Assembly (NCBI GenBank): GCA_020433835.1
Contig: JAGRBY010000233.1
Span: 1 to 10,044, forward strand
Source of the DNA: Anaerolineae bacterium
GTDB taxonomy: Bacteria; Chloroflexota; Anaerolineae; 4572-78; J111
DNA: 10,044 nucleotides
Direction: 5' to 3'
In this document: piece by piece, positions 1 through 6,839 of the stretch
Layout: every line of letters starts with the position of its first letter
Numbering within the stretch: the stretch's first letter is position 1
Made by a program: the position numbers and the translations under genes
The notes under the pieces: model-generated
Databases searched by the model: none
The model's input: only the letters and a program-made list of their open reading frames with translations
Told to the model about the DNA's origin: nothing

Positions 1-47
1 CAAACAAGATTTGCCGGTTAAATCCTCGCAAAATATCGAGAGTTTGC

Positions 48-68
48 CCGACAAAAAAACATTGTCGG
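48..68. repeat. Short perfect hairpin near the left edge
   Basis: CCGACAA (48-54) and TTGTCGG (62-68) form a perfect 7-bp stem around an A-rich 7-nt loop. It lies about 280 bp beyond the 3' end of the solute-binding protein gene. No U-run follows the stem on either strand, so it is not a clear intrinsic terminator. Its role is unknown. Confidence 0.4.
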
Positions 69-86
69 AGTACTAGAGATGAGAGA

Positions 87-248
87 CTATACTGAAATCA
101 GAATGAAAGCAGAATTTTTCAGGTATCTGTTTCGTCATGCCCGCATGGTGTTAGCGGGCATCCAAGCTTGTAGGCCCCACTAGATGCCCGCTAAAAGCAT
201 GCGGGCATGACGACCAAAAGTTTCGGTCTCAATCTGTTTTTGGTATAG
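87..248. repeat. MITE-like two-level palindrome
   Basis: The core is an inverted repeat with arms 132-162 and 183-213. In each arm a 16-bp block (TCGTCATGCCCGCATG and its complement) and a 12-bp block (TTAGCGGGCATC and its complement) match perfectly, separated by an unpaired 3-nt spacer, around a 20-bp centre. Each arm can also fold on itself, because ATGCCCGC is followed by GCGGGCAT within it (137-144 with 154-161, and 184-191 with 201-208). The symmetry continues imperfectly outward: 87-114 matches the complement of 221-248 at about 20 of 28 positions, starting from CTATAC. An 8-bp direct repeat TAGAGATG (74-81 and 246-253) lies near the ends and might be a target duplication, although it overlaps the right arm. 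No transposase is present. The design fits a non-autonomous palindromic element or a REP-like dispersed repeat. Confidence 0.72.
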
Positions 249-277
249 AGATGGAATGATAGGTGTCTCTAATTTTT

Positions 278-319
278 AGTCTCCAGTCTCTAATCTCCAG
301 TCTCCGATCTCCAATCTCT
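278..319. repeat. Heptamer tandem repeat (AGTCTCC-type, six units)
   Basis: Six consecutive 7-bp units read AGTCTCC, AGTCTCT, AATCTCC, AGTCTCC, GATCTCC and AATCTCT, so the consensus is (A/G)(G/A)TCTC(C/T). The array lies just past the 3' end of the solute-binding protein gene (stop at 345). Short tandem heptamers of this sort occur in intergenic DNA of several bacterial groups and can change copy number by slippage. I see no coding function; a short plus-strand frame through it has repeat-driven Ser/Leu composition. Confidence 0.8.
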
Positions 320-344
320 CTACTGCTAATTCCGCTACGCATCT

Positions 345-1535
345 TCAGTACGACTGCCCCGCATCGCGAAATAGATCGATTGTGGCTTCGATACTATCGG
401 CGTCACCTTCCAGCACTTGCAGATAAGCCTCGTCGCCGACACGCTGAATATGCGTGAAGGCGTCGATATAGTCCAACGGGATAACAATCGAGGTGGCTCC
501 TTGCCTGACCAGCGCGTTGCCGGCTTCAGATAGGCTGGGCCGAATAGAAACGGTACGATTGATAGGAATGCGACCGGTTTCCTGCAAAACTAGCTTCTGC
601 TGCTGCGAGGCATTGGTTAAAAAGGCAGCCAGACGCAGCCCCACCCGTGTTTTCTCCGCTCCGGCGGCTCGATTAAAGGCAATCACATCCAGCGAGGCCA
701 ATGGGCTGGCCGGGCCAATCGCACCGCTCGGCAGTGGCGTTACGCCAACACCATCGCTGCCGATAAGCTCTTGGAACAAAGCCAGAGAGTCCGTAGAGTC
801 GATTAAATAGGCCAATTCGCCGACGGTGAACTTCTCTTCCAGAAATTGCACCTCATCATCAAAAATGATGCCTGGCTGGTCTTGGGCTTCTTTCAGCCAC
901 TCGAACCAGTCGACATAGTTCTGTAAATCAAGCTGTACATTGTTATCCTCGCCCAGCAGGCTGGTGCCAAAGGCCTGCGTGCCCCAAAAGGCATCGACAA
1001 AGTTGACGGTAATGCCCACCGGTGTTTCATCACTCACTTCATCCAGCAGTTCGTCGAGATTGGATGGGGGGGATGAGGTTAAGGTTTTGTTGTAGTACAT
1101 AATCGACGTCTTCCCCATAAACGGCAGCGCATAAAGCTGACCTTGATAGCGGACGGCGTTAAGATACTGGCTGCGATAGGGTGTGGTATCGACATCGAAA
1201 TTATCCAGCGGCTGTAACAGACCAGCTTCAGCTAGGGGGATGATGTGCTGATACGGTAAGCCAATCAGCACGTCCGGGCCTAATCCGGCGGCGGCTTGTT
1301 CGGCAAAATCACGGCCGGTGCGCTGGCTGGACTCTAAAACGATAACCACATTGGGATTGATGCGCGTGAACGACTCAATGGCCTGTTCCAGTATCTCTTG
1401 CTCGCGCTCACTGGACCAATAGTGTGATACAAATAGGGTTTCTTGCTCGACCTTGCTGACCGCAGGCGTTTCGCCGCTGCACGCTGCCAGCAGTCCGCTG
1501 ATAATGAGCAGAATCAAGATTTTACAGCTCTGCAT
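345..1535 (-). CDS. ABC transporter extracellular solute-binding lipoprotein (family 1, sugar type)
   Basis: The 396-residue product resembles the MalE-like periplasmic or surface-anchored binding proteins that capture sugars and related solutes for ABC importers. The first 18 residues are a lipoprotein signal peptide (charged start, Leu/Ile-rich core) ending in lipobox LAAC, which puts the lipidated cysteine at residue 19. The mature part begins with the usual first strand and helix (TLFVSHYWSSEREQEILEQA) and continues through the family block around GPDVLIGLPYQHIIPLAEAGLLQPLD. Length is normal for the family. The start ATG is preceded only by a weak G-rich Shine-Dalgarno, but it gives a perfect signal peptide. 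No permease or ATPase gene adjoins it, so its partners must be elsewhere and the substrate is unknown. A promoter-like sequence lies just upstream, so it need not depend on transcription from pncB, which is upstream on the same strand. Confidence 0.9.
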   Translation of the reverse strand: MQSCKILILLIISGLLAACSGETPAVSKVEQETLFVSHYWSSEREQEILEQAIESFTRINPNVVIVLESSQRTGRDFAEQAAAGLGPDVLIGLPYQHIIPLAEAGLLQPLDNFDVDTTPYRSQYLNAVRYQGQLYALPFMGKTSIMYYNKTLTSSPPSNLDELLDEVSDETPVGITVNFVDAFWGTQAFGTSLLGEDNNVQLDLQNYVDWFEWLKEAQDQPGIIFDDEVQFLEEKFTVGELAYLIDSTDSLALFQELIGSDGVGVTPLPSGAIGPASPLASLDVIAFNRAAGAEKTRVGLRLAAFLTNASQQQKLVLQETGRIPINRTVSIRPSLSEAGNALVRQGATSIVIPLDYIDAFTHIQRVGDEAYLQVLEGDADSIEATIDLFRDAGQSY

Positions 1536-1573
1536 TTCGTCTTGCCCCCATGGAGATAATCAAAACGTTTTCT

Positions 1574-1603
1574 ATTGTACCCGAGGGTTGCTGACAAGTT
1601 CAA
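1574..1603 (-). promoter_or_regulatory. Probable sigma-70-type promoter of the solute-binding protein gene
   Basis: Read on the minus strand, TTGAAC (1598-1603) is followed after 18 bp by TACAAT (1574-1579), which match the -35 consensus at 4 of 6 and the -10 consensus at 5 of 6 positions. Transcription would begin near 1567 and leave a leader of about 30 nt before the ATG at 1533-1535. The placement is sensible. The call rests on consensus similarity alone. Confidence 0.5.
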
Positions 1604-1712
1604 ATTAGGCTACCGGACGCGGTTTTTCGGTGGCAAAGTAGTGGGGCATTAAAGGCGACTTTGATCATAAGCCGGACAAGCCGGAAAGAAAAGAATGCTA
1701 AAGTTGCTACAG

Positions 1713-1770
1713 ACGCAAAGGACGCAAAAGAGAAGGGTAAAAACGTTTGCGTCTTTTGCGCCCTTTGCGT
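1713..1770 (-). repeat. Long hairpin built from 9-bp repeats, between pncB and the lipoprotein gene
   Basis: Arms 1713-1731 and 1752-1770 form a 19-bp stem around a 20-nt loop. Each arm is two degenerate copies of a 9-mer of the ACGCAAAGG type, and a third copy extends from the right arm into the loop. The only arm mismatch is A-C in plus-strand RNA but becomes a G-U wobble in minus-strand RNA, the direction in which pncB is transcribed. It starts 31 bp past the pncB stop, so it could end or protect the pncB message. There is no proper U-run after it, which makes a classical intrinsic terminator unlikely. CGCAAAG-type intergenic repeats are seen in many environmental bacterial genomes. Confidence 0.7.
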
Positions 1771-1800
1771 TAAATTTTCTGCTTAAGAAGGCGATGGATT

Positions 1801-3345
1801 TTACTGATGCACCGATTTAATGAGATTTTGTTTGAGATCCCACAACGGCTGCGTCAGCGAAACGTGATAGCGGTGGGGATTGATAATCCGCTTAACACCG
1901 GGATCGAGTCGGGCCAAATCGCGGCGACGTTGGTCGCGCATAACCTCAATGGGAGGCGATTCGTAAACGGGACGGCCTTCATCCAGCGCGGTGATGAGTA
2001 ATGGTTCAATTTCAGAGATATTGGCCTGAACAATTTGGCGGCTTTTGCTGTGGTCGGCCGGATGGAAGATGGTGAAGTTATCCATGGTGCATGGGTCTTC
2101 ATCCTCCAGGCTCATCAGATCGACCGTGGCTAAGCCACGCCGGTCGTACAACCGCCATATATTTTTGTTGCCGGGATTGGGCGTCTTGACCGGATTTTCA
2201 GAGATCTTAATTGCCGGCAGCCATTTATCGCCATCTTGTACGGCCACCAACTTGTACACTCCCCCCAGGGCGGCCTCACCGGTGGAGGTGATGAGTTTGG
2301 TGCCGACGCCGTACGACAGCCGCTTTAGCATATGGTCGGCGTCCATGTTGTACTGCCGTGCTTCCTGAATAATTTGGGCCGTTATCTGTAAGATGGCCAA
2401 TTCGTCTAAATCGCTCGATAAGACGATGGTTGTGTCGGGGAAACCGGCTTCGTTCAACAATCTGGCGGCTTGCACGCTAAGGTAGGCCAAATCGCCGGAA
2501 TCGAGCCGAATACCGACCGGTTGATGACCCCGTTTTCGCAGTTTTTCGAACACTTTAATGGCGTGCGGTACGCCGCTGCCTAAGGTGTCAACCGTATCGA
2601 CCAACAGCAGACAATCATCAGGGTAAACATCGGCATAGGCTTGAAAGGCATCTTGCTCGCTCATGCCCAGCGCTAAAAAGACTTGAACCATGCTGTGCGC
2701 GTGCGTGCCTTTGGGCGGATAGCCCAGCAAATGGGAAATACCCACATTCGAGGAGAAATCAGCGCCGCCAATGAGCGCCGCGCGGGTTCCGGCGTTGGCT
2801 CCCTTTTCCTGACCGCGCCGCAGACCAAATTCGAGCAGCAGTTGGCCGTGCCCACTTTGCTGAATGCGGGCCGCTTTGGTAGCAACCAACGTTTGATAGT
2901 TGATGTGGTTTAACAGCGATGTTTCCAGAATTTGGGCCACGGCCAGCGGTCCCTTGACGATGGTTAAGGGCACCTGGGCGTGGACAACCCGGCCTTCGGG
3001 GATAGCCCGCAGGGTGATACTGTCAAACGTGCCGTGATCGCGCAGCCATCCGAGAAAATCTTCGCCAAAGACCGGCTGATTGGTGCGGTCGGTCTGGCTG
3101 CGTAAATAATCCAGTTCGGCATCGGTGATGGTCACTTCTTGCATCCAATCGAGCAGCCAGCCCAACCCGGCACTGATGCAATAGCCGGCCTGGTGCAGTC
3201 CGTAGTCCGGATACTTGCGAAAGAAGTGGTCGAACTGAACTTGCTTTTCGTGCAAGCCCATGCGGTAATATAGTTGAGCCATCGTCAACTGATATTGGTC
3301 GGTAAAGAGAAATCCTTCAGCAATTCTCTGCTCTGAGTTTTTCAT
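1801..3345 (-). CDS. pncB: Nicotinate phosphoribosyltransferase
   Basis: This cytosolic enzyme joins nicotinate to PRPP, with ATP hydrolysis, to give nicotinate mononucleotide, the entry step of the Preiss-Handler branch of NAD salvage. The 514-residue product is full length for the long form of the family (E. coli PncB is about 400). Recognisable blocks are [11 protein letters not shown] near residues 14-24, EFGLRR at 172-177, GTHAHSMV at 213-220, [11 protein letters not shown] at 250-260 and IRLDSGDL at 279-286. His217 in the GTHAHS block is the likely autophosphorylated histidine. The start is supported by an AAGAGGA ribosome binding site about 5 bases before the ATG. It is transcribed in the same direction as the downstream lipoprotein gene, with a hairpin between them. 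The upstream leader holds a perfect short hairpin at 3389-3407 that might act in attenuation. No broken motifs were seen. Confidence 0.96.
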   Translation of the reverse strand: MKNSEQRIAEGFLFTDQYQLTMAQLYYRMGLHEKQVQFDHFFRKYPDYGLHQAGYCISAGLGWLLDWMQEVTITDAELDYLRSQTDRTNQPVFGEDFLGWLRDHGTFDSITLRAIPEGRVVHAQVPLTIVKGPLAVAQILETSLLNHINYQTLVATKAARIQQSGHGQLLLEFGLRRGQEKGANAGTRAALIGGADFSSNVGISHLLGYPPKGTHAHSMVQVFLALGMSEQDAFQAYADVYPDDCLLLVDTVDTLGSGVPHAIKVFEKLRKRGHQPVGIRLDSGDLAYLSVQAARLLNEAGFPDTTIVLSSDLDELAILQITAQIIQEARQYNMDADHMLKRLSYGVGTKLITSTGEAALGGVYKLVAVQDGDKWLPAIKISENPVKTPNPGNKNIWRLYDRRGLATVDLMSLEDEDPCTMDNFTIFHPADHSKSRQIVQANISEIEPLLITALDEGRPVYESPPIEVMRDQRRRDLARLDPGVKRIINPHRYHVSLTQPLWDLKQNLIKSVHQ

Positions 3346-3388
3346 ATGTCCTCTTATTGAATAGTGAATGGTTGGGTAAAATACGATG

Positions 3389-3407
3389 CCCTATCGGAGC
3401 GATAGGG
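3389..3407 (-). promoter_or_regulatory. Perfect hairpin in the pncB leader
   Basis: CCCTATCG (3389-3396) and CGATAGGG (3400-3407) form an 8-bp perfect stem with a 3-nt loop, ending 44 bp before the pncB start codon. In the pncB direction the stem is followed by CATCGTATTTTACCC, a weak T-rich run, so it could be an attenuator or leader terminator. It could also be an operator dyad or an RNA-stabilising structure. No match to a known NAD-sensing riboswitch could be judged by eye. Confidence 0.45.
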
Positions 3408-3718
3408 ATTGATGGTGGGATATTCTATTGTTATCGTGAGGCCACCTGCTCGTTGATGGAGAAACGTCAATACGGAATGGCGGCAAATGAGACGGTCTGT
3501 TCGAAAATAGCTGCTTAATATCTGACAGACAGGAAAGCAGCAGCGCCCCGCTTTGGCTTGATATCGTAGTGTTATGGGGAGGGTGATAATGGTAGCGAAC
3601 GTGAACAACGTTATTTCAACCAGAGAACCAGTGGAATTTAGCTCGATCATGCGCTAAAAATCGCTTAGATTAGTATAGATAGAATTTGGACTGATATCTA
3701 CAATTATACTATTATGAC

Positions 3719-3838
3719 TTACGCAGTTGGGCGAACGAACAAGGTGACAGTCACTTTTTGATTGAGAATGCACGTCCGTTTGGCCCAAATAGGTCGATTT
3801 ATCACTGCCAAGTGACTGTCACCTTTTGAACTGCGTAA
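3719..3838. repeat. MITE-like inverted repeat with GTGACAGTCAC core
   Basis: The outer arms TTACGCAGTT (3719-3728) and AACTGCGTAA (3829-3838) are perfect, and the match continues outward imperfectly (14 of 17). The inner arms AAGGTGACAGTCACTT (3741-3756) and its exact complement (3810-3825) form a second 16-bp stem. Each inner arm is itself a near-palindrome around GTGAC-A-GTCAC. The unit is about 120 bp and encodes nothing. An end of the ACTTACGCAGTT type resembles terminal inverted repeats of small insertion sequences, which makes a non-autonomous element plausible. Exact ends and target duplication are unclear. Confidence 0.68.
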
Positions 3839-4022
3839 CTCGTAACTATATTAGGGAAACGTCATTCATCCCTTAACAGTATGTGCGATTTTATAATAGG
3901 ATAGACACCAGGCCTGATCGTAAACTGAATGTATTAGAGTTTATCAGATTTAAGGCGACAGCCACCGAACACCCTAAAGGTGAGGCTGGTTTTGCCGGTT
4001 GCGTCCTCTATGGCGTAGCAAA

Positions 4023-4037
4023 AAGTGACAGTCACCT
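4023..4037. repeat. Third copy of the GTGACAGTCAC core
   Basis: AAGTGACAGTCACCT repeats the core found twice in the inverted repeat at 3719-3838, about 200 bp away. A diverged relative with T-to-C changes (GGCGACAGCCACC) is near 3953-3966. Each core is an 11-bp palindrome with one central base. The cores may be remnants of a second element or binding sites for a dimeric protein. Confidence 0.55.
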
Positions 4038-4052
4038 GTTTCCGATAATGTC

Positions 4053-4071
4053 TATTCCCTAATCGGGAATA
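4053..4071. repeat. Small hairpin
   Basis: TATTCCC (4053-4059) and GGGAATA (4065-4071) form a perfect 7-bp stem with a 5-nt loop. It lies between the GTGACAGTCAC copy and the large nested palindrome. Function unknown. Confidence 0.4.
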
Positions 4072-4150
4072 TACGCACGAGACTGTATATTGTCAACTTG
4101 CCCCGTTATAAGGAGATATTACTACCTTTGCACTTTAAAGAATGCTGGCC

Positions 4151-4351
4151 AGAAACCAGGGTTTTCAGCGTTAAAAAGAGCGCGGCACTGGGTCCACAAG
4201 ATGGGATCGATAAATAACGGGTGAAATCAGCCACGAATTACACGAATTTTAGTATCTCATTTGTGTTAATTCGTGTAATTCGTGACCTAAAAGTTTTTTC
4301 CTATTATACGGACCCAGTGCCAGCGTTTTTAGCATTGAAAAAAGCTGTGGT
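4151..4351. repeat. Nested palindromic element of about 200 bp
   Basis: The outer inverted repeat contains a perfect 12-bp match, GGCACTGGGTCC (4184-4195) with GGACCCAGTGCC (4310-4321). It extends outward as a diverged arm (about 4151-4183 against 4322-4351) in which blocks such as TTTTTA, TGAAAA and TGGTTT still match with small gaps. The centre holds a separate perfect 17-bp-stem hairpin (4232-4284). No open frame in it looks genuine. The pattern fits a miniature inverted-repeat element, possibly with a second repeat family inserted in its middle. It lies about 215 bp upstream of the STAND ATPase start, and an RNA from it would form a long stem. Confidence 0.65.
4232..4284. repeat. CACGAATTA 9-mer hairpin at the centre of the nested palindrome
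   Basis: CACGAATTACACGAATT (4232-4248) pairs perfectly with its complement at 4268-4284 around a 19-nt loop. Each arm consists of two copies of the 9-mer CACGAATTA. The sequence type (GAATTACACGAATTA) recurs in intergenic DNA of many environmental bacteria. Its layout matches the unrelated CGCAAAG hairpin at 1713-1770: two 9-mers per arm and a loop of about 20 nt. Confidence 0.72.
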
Positions 4352-4526
4352 TTGTGTGATAATAGGCTTATCAAACTGTTGGAAGAATTACGTTTGATGG
4401 TTAATTCAATCGATGTAAAAGTGGCTTTAGATAAGTAGGAGTTAAAATTAGCTCTAAACATGGTTGAGCGGTTTTTGTAATAAACATAGTCCATTTCCTA
4501 ACCTATTTAGTGTGATTTGTTAGATA

Positions 4527-4546
4527 TTATGCCATCATTAGCATAA
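4527..4546. promoter_or_regulatory. Possible operator dyad upstream of the STAND ATPase
   Basis: TTATGC (4527-4532) and GCATAA (4541-4546) are an inverted pair with 8 bp between them, ending 21 bp before the start codon. The spacing would suit a dimeric DNA-binding protein at the promoter or leader. A TATTAT sequence at 4525-4530 overlaps it but has no convincing -35 box. The arms are short and could be chance. Confidence 0.3.
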
Positions 4547-4567
4547 CCTTCGATATGCTGAGGAGTA

Positions 4568-6685
4568 ATGCCTGTATCAAATCAATCCACCCGCCCCACC
4601 TCCCGTCTTGCCGACCGCCTAATCGCCGTCAGGCGGGAACGCTTTGTAGGTCGTGAGGCTGAACTAGAATTATTCCGTTCCGGTCTGCTGGCTGTTGAAC
4701 CGCCTTTTGCCGTTTTGCACATTTATGGGCCGGGCGGCGTGGGCAAAAGCACCCTGTTGCGCGAGTACGCCCGCATGGCGGCCGAGGCTGATCGTCCGGT
4801 GATTTTGATTGATCGAGACGTTGAGCCGTCTCCACCGGGCTTTGGATTGGCGCTGTGTCGATCGCTGGGGTTTGAGGCAAGTGATGCAGACACGCCATTG
4901 GAACACTGGCCGGACAAAGCCGTCTTGTTAATTGACACCTACGAACTTCTGACCGTGCTCGATGGTTGGCTGCGCGAAACCTTTCTGCCCCAACTCCCCG
5001 CTGATAGCCTGGTTGTCATCGCCGGGCGCAACACGCCTGCCTCCGCCTGGCGCACTGACATCGCCTGGGTAGACCTGACCCGTTTTCTCCCGTTGCGCAA
5101 TCTCCATCCCGAGGAGAGCCAAACCTATCTGGCCGCGCGTGGCATCCCCGAAGAACAGCACGCTCAAGTGCTAGCCTTTACCCATGGCCACCCCTTGGCT
5201 TTATCGCTGGTAGCCGAGGTGATGAGCCAGGGCGATAATCTGACGGCCTTCAAGCCACAGACCGAACCAGACGTAGTCCGGATTCTTCTGGAGCGATTTA
5301 CCCGAAGTGTGCCCAACCCCCAATTTCGGCAGGCTTTAGAGATGTGCGCCCATGCACCAGTTACCACCGAGGCTCTGCTGGCCGAGGTACTCGGCGCTGA
5401 GAACGGACATTTAGCCTTCACTTGGTTACGGGGGCTGTCATTTATTGAGCAGGGGCCACGTGGCCTGTTTCCGCACGACCTGGCGCGGGACGTGTTAGAT
5501 GTTGATCTACGCTGGCGCAACCCCGATAGCTACCAGCACCTGCACCGGCAGGTACGGCGTTACTTCGTGCGCCGGTTGCAGGAGACTCGTGGCCTTGAGC
5601 AACAACAAGCAACCCTTGATTGGCTCTTTTTGCAGCATTACAATTCCCTGGGGAAATCCTATTTAGAATTAGAGTCCTTCGGCAGCCTCTATGCCTTGCC
5701 GGCAAAAGAGCAGGATTACCGGCTCATTTTGGATATAGTTCGGCAGCACGAGGGGGAGGTTTCGGCCCAAATTGTTGAGTACTGGCTCCGGCGCCAGCCC
5801 CAGGCGTTTACTATCTTTTATCGGACAGATGACCAGCAGCTAAATGGCTTCCTTGCCTTGTTAGACATTGATACGGTCACACCAGAAGACCTGGCGGCTG
5901 ACCCGGCCCTTAAGTCGGCCTGGACCTTTGCCCGGCGTTATGGGCCAGTGCGGTCAGGTGAGGCAATATCCTACAAGCGTTTTTGGATGGATGGCGATAC
6001 GTATCAAGTGCTTCCCTCCGCTACCCTCAATATGGTCTCGGCGTTTAGCCTCATGCAGTGGCTCACCCATCCAAAGTTAGCCTGGAGTTTCGCCGCCTAC
6101 ACTGATCCAGACTATTGGCAACCATTGTACAGCTATATCAGCTTCCAGCGCTCGTCTGAGGCCGATTTTGAGATAGATGGGCGGCACTTTCGGGTCTTTA
6201 GCCATGATTGGCGGGCTGAACCGTCGCAGGTCTGGCTGGAGGTTATGGCCGAACGAGAGTTGGCAACCGGCCTTGAGCCGGATTTGACCGAAACCACGGT
6301 CGTTGCACCTGTGGTGGTCCTGTCCGAAACCGAATTCGCTGAGGCCGTCCGCCAGGCGCTACGCGACTATACCCAGCCCGACCTGCTGGCCGCCAACCCA
6401 CTCATGCGCTCCCGGCTGGTCATCGAGACATCTGGCCTGGAGAGTTCGTCCGTTGCTCTTCAAACGTTGTTGCAAAAAGCTTCCAACTCGCTTACCGGCA
6501 ACCCCAAAACTGAGAAATTTTACCGCGCCGTAATCCACACCTACCTGAAACCGGCCGCCACCCAGGAGGCCGCCGCCGAACTGCTCGACCTGCCTTTTGG
6601 CACCTATCGCTACCATCTGGCCAAAGGTGTAGAACGCATCACCGAATGGCTGTGGCAGCGCGAGCTCCACGATTTTAAGCCCTAA
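4568..6685 (+). CDS. STAND-type AAA ATPase with C-terminal helix-turn-helix-like region
   Basis: The 705-residue protein has the layout of signal-transduction ATPases. After a short N-terminal tail come FVGREAELE (26-34), Walker A GPGGVGKST (54-62), a Walker B-like VLLID (119-123), an arginine in LVVIAGRNTP (148-157) that resembles the sensor position, and the winged-helix-side motif GHPLAL (207-212). The middle part (about 230-640) has no family I can name; it contains an aromatic-rich stretch and a conserved-looking DWR at 547-549, possibly a degenerate GNAT-like fold. The end (about 665-696, TQEAAAELLDLPFGTYRYHL) looks like a helix-turn-helix with region-4-like character, suggesting DNA binding. 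An AGGAG ribosome binding site supports the ATG. It precedes the methyltransferase by 154 bp on the same strand and may regulate it. No membrane segment is evident. Function in this locus is inferred. Confidence 0.85.
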   Translation: MPVSNQSTRPTSRLADRLIAVRRERFVGREAELELFRSGLLAVEPPFAVLHIYGPGGVGKSTLLREYARMAAEADRPVILIDRDVEPSPPGFGLALCRSLGFEASDADTPLEHWPDKAVLLIDTYELLTVLDGWLRETFLPQLPADSLVVIAGRNTPASAWRTDIAWVDLTRFLPLRNLHPEESQTYLAARGIPEEQHAQVLAFTHGHPLALSLVAEVMSQGDNLTAFKPQTEPDVVRILLERFTRSVPNPQFRQALEMCAHAPVTTEALLAEVLGAENGHLAFTWLRGLSFIEQGPRGLFPHDLARDVLDVDLRWRNPDSYQHLHRQVRRYFVRRLQETRGLEQQQATLDWLFLQHYNSLGKSYLELESFGSLYALPAKEQDYRLILDIVRQHEGEVSAQIVEYWLRRQPQAFTIFYRTDDQQLNGFLALLDIDTVTPEDLAADPALKSAWTFARRYGPVRSGEAISYKRFWMDGDTYQVLPSATLNMVSAFSLMQWLTHPKLAWSFAAYTDPDYWQPLYSYISFQRSSEADFEIDGRHFRVFSHDWRAEPSQVWLEVMAERELATGLEPDLTETTVVAPVVVLSETEFAEAVRQALRDYTQPDLLAANPLMRSRLVIETSGLESSSVALQTLLQKASNSLTGNPKTEKFYRAVIHTYLKPAATQEAAAELLDLPFGTYRYHLAKGVERITEWLWQRELHDFKP

Positions 6686-6727
6686 CCTTTGGATTTTGTC
6701 CTCTCGAACCAGCAAAATTTCAATATC

Positions 6728-6768
6728 CCAGGCGATTTTCAACAGAAATTCGACGCGTTTTCGCCTGG
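6728..6768 (+). other. Stem-loop after the STAND ATPase gene
   Basis: CCAGGCGA (6728-6735) and TCGCCTGG (6761-6768) form a perfect 8-bp stem with a 25-nt loop, 43 bp after the ATPase stop. There is no U-run after it, so transcription probably continues into the methyltransferase gene. It sits just before the hairpin that covers the methyltransferase ribosome binding site. Confidence 0.4.
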
Positions 6769-6793
6769 AAATTCAACACTCTTTTGCGCTATC

Positions 6794-6834
6794 GTGTACC
6801 TCAGTTCATAAAAATCAGTCCAACGGAGGTACAC
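6794..6834 (+). promoter_or_regulatory. Hairpin sequestering the methyltransferase ribosome binding site
   Basis: GTGTACCTC (6794-6802) is the exact complement of GAGGTACAC (6826-6834), with a 23-nt loop. The right arm contains most of the GGAGG Shine-Dalgarno (6825-6829), 10 bases before the ATG at 6840. When paired, the ribosome site would be hidden, so translation could depend on a temperature shift, a ligand, a protein or upstream translation. As DNA, the same dyad could be an operator. The pairing is seen directly; the regulatory role is inferred. Confidence 0.6.
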
Positions 6835-6839
6835 AAACA

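Larger units (their letters stand above)
3346..4567. other. Gene-free, repeat-rich intergenic region
   Basis: This 1.2-kb AT-rich stretch separates divergently transcribed pncB (minus) and the STAND ATPase gene (plus), so it must hold both promoters. No open frame in it looks like a real protein: the candidates at 3354-3650 and 4249-4494 on the minus strand lack recognisable domains, and the second runs across palindromic repeats. The recognisable contents are palindromes, listed separately. A TATAAT sequence occurs on the minus strand near 3704-3709, but no good -35 box accompanies it. I saw no tRNA or known riboswitch, though structured RNA cannot be excluded by eye. Confidence 0.7.

Noticed and set aside
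1713..1770. Classical intrinsic terminator of pncB
   Set aside because: The stem is strong but the sequence after it on the minus strand lacks a uridine run, and the arms are tandem repeats.
3354..3650. 98-residue minus-strand open frame upstream of pncB
   Set aside because: No recognisable domain, unusual composition, and it covers hairpins in the pncB leader; it ends directly before the pncB start without sign of being a real gene.
3346..3660. NAD-sensing riboswitch before pncB
   Set aside because: No diagnostic consensus could be recognised by eye; only simple stems are seen. A covariance search would be needed to claim it.
3700..4300. CRISPR array
   Set aside because: The repeats are inverted, few and irregularly spaced; there are no regular direct repeats with unique spacers and no cas gene.
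4249..4494. 81-residue minus-strand open frame
   Set aside because: It runs across the nested palindrome, so much of its protein comes from repeat sequence; no domain or convincing ribosome site.
6696..6839. 48-residue N-terminal extension of the methyltransferase
   Set aside because: Composition is unlike the enzyme, it crosses two stem-loops, and a good Shine-Dalgarno directly precedes the ATG at 6840.
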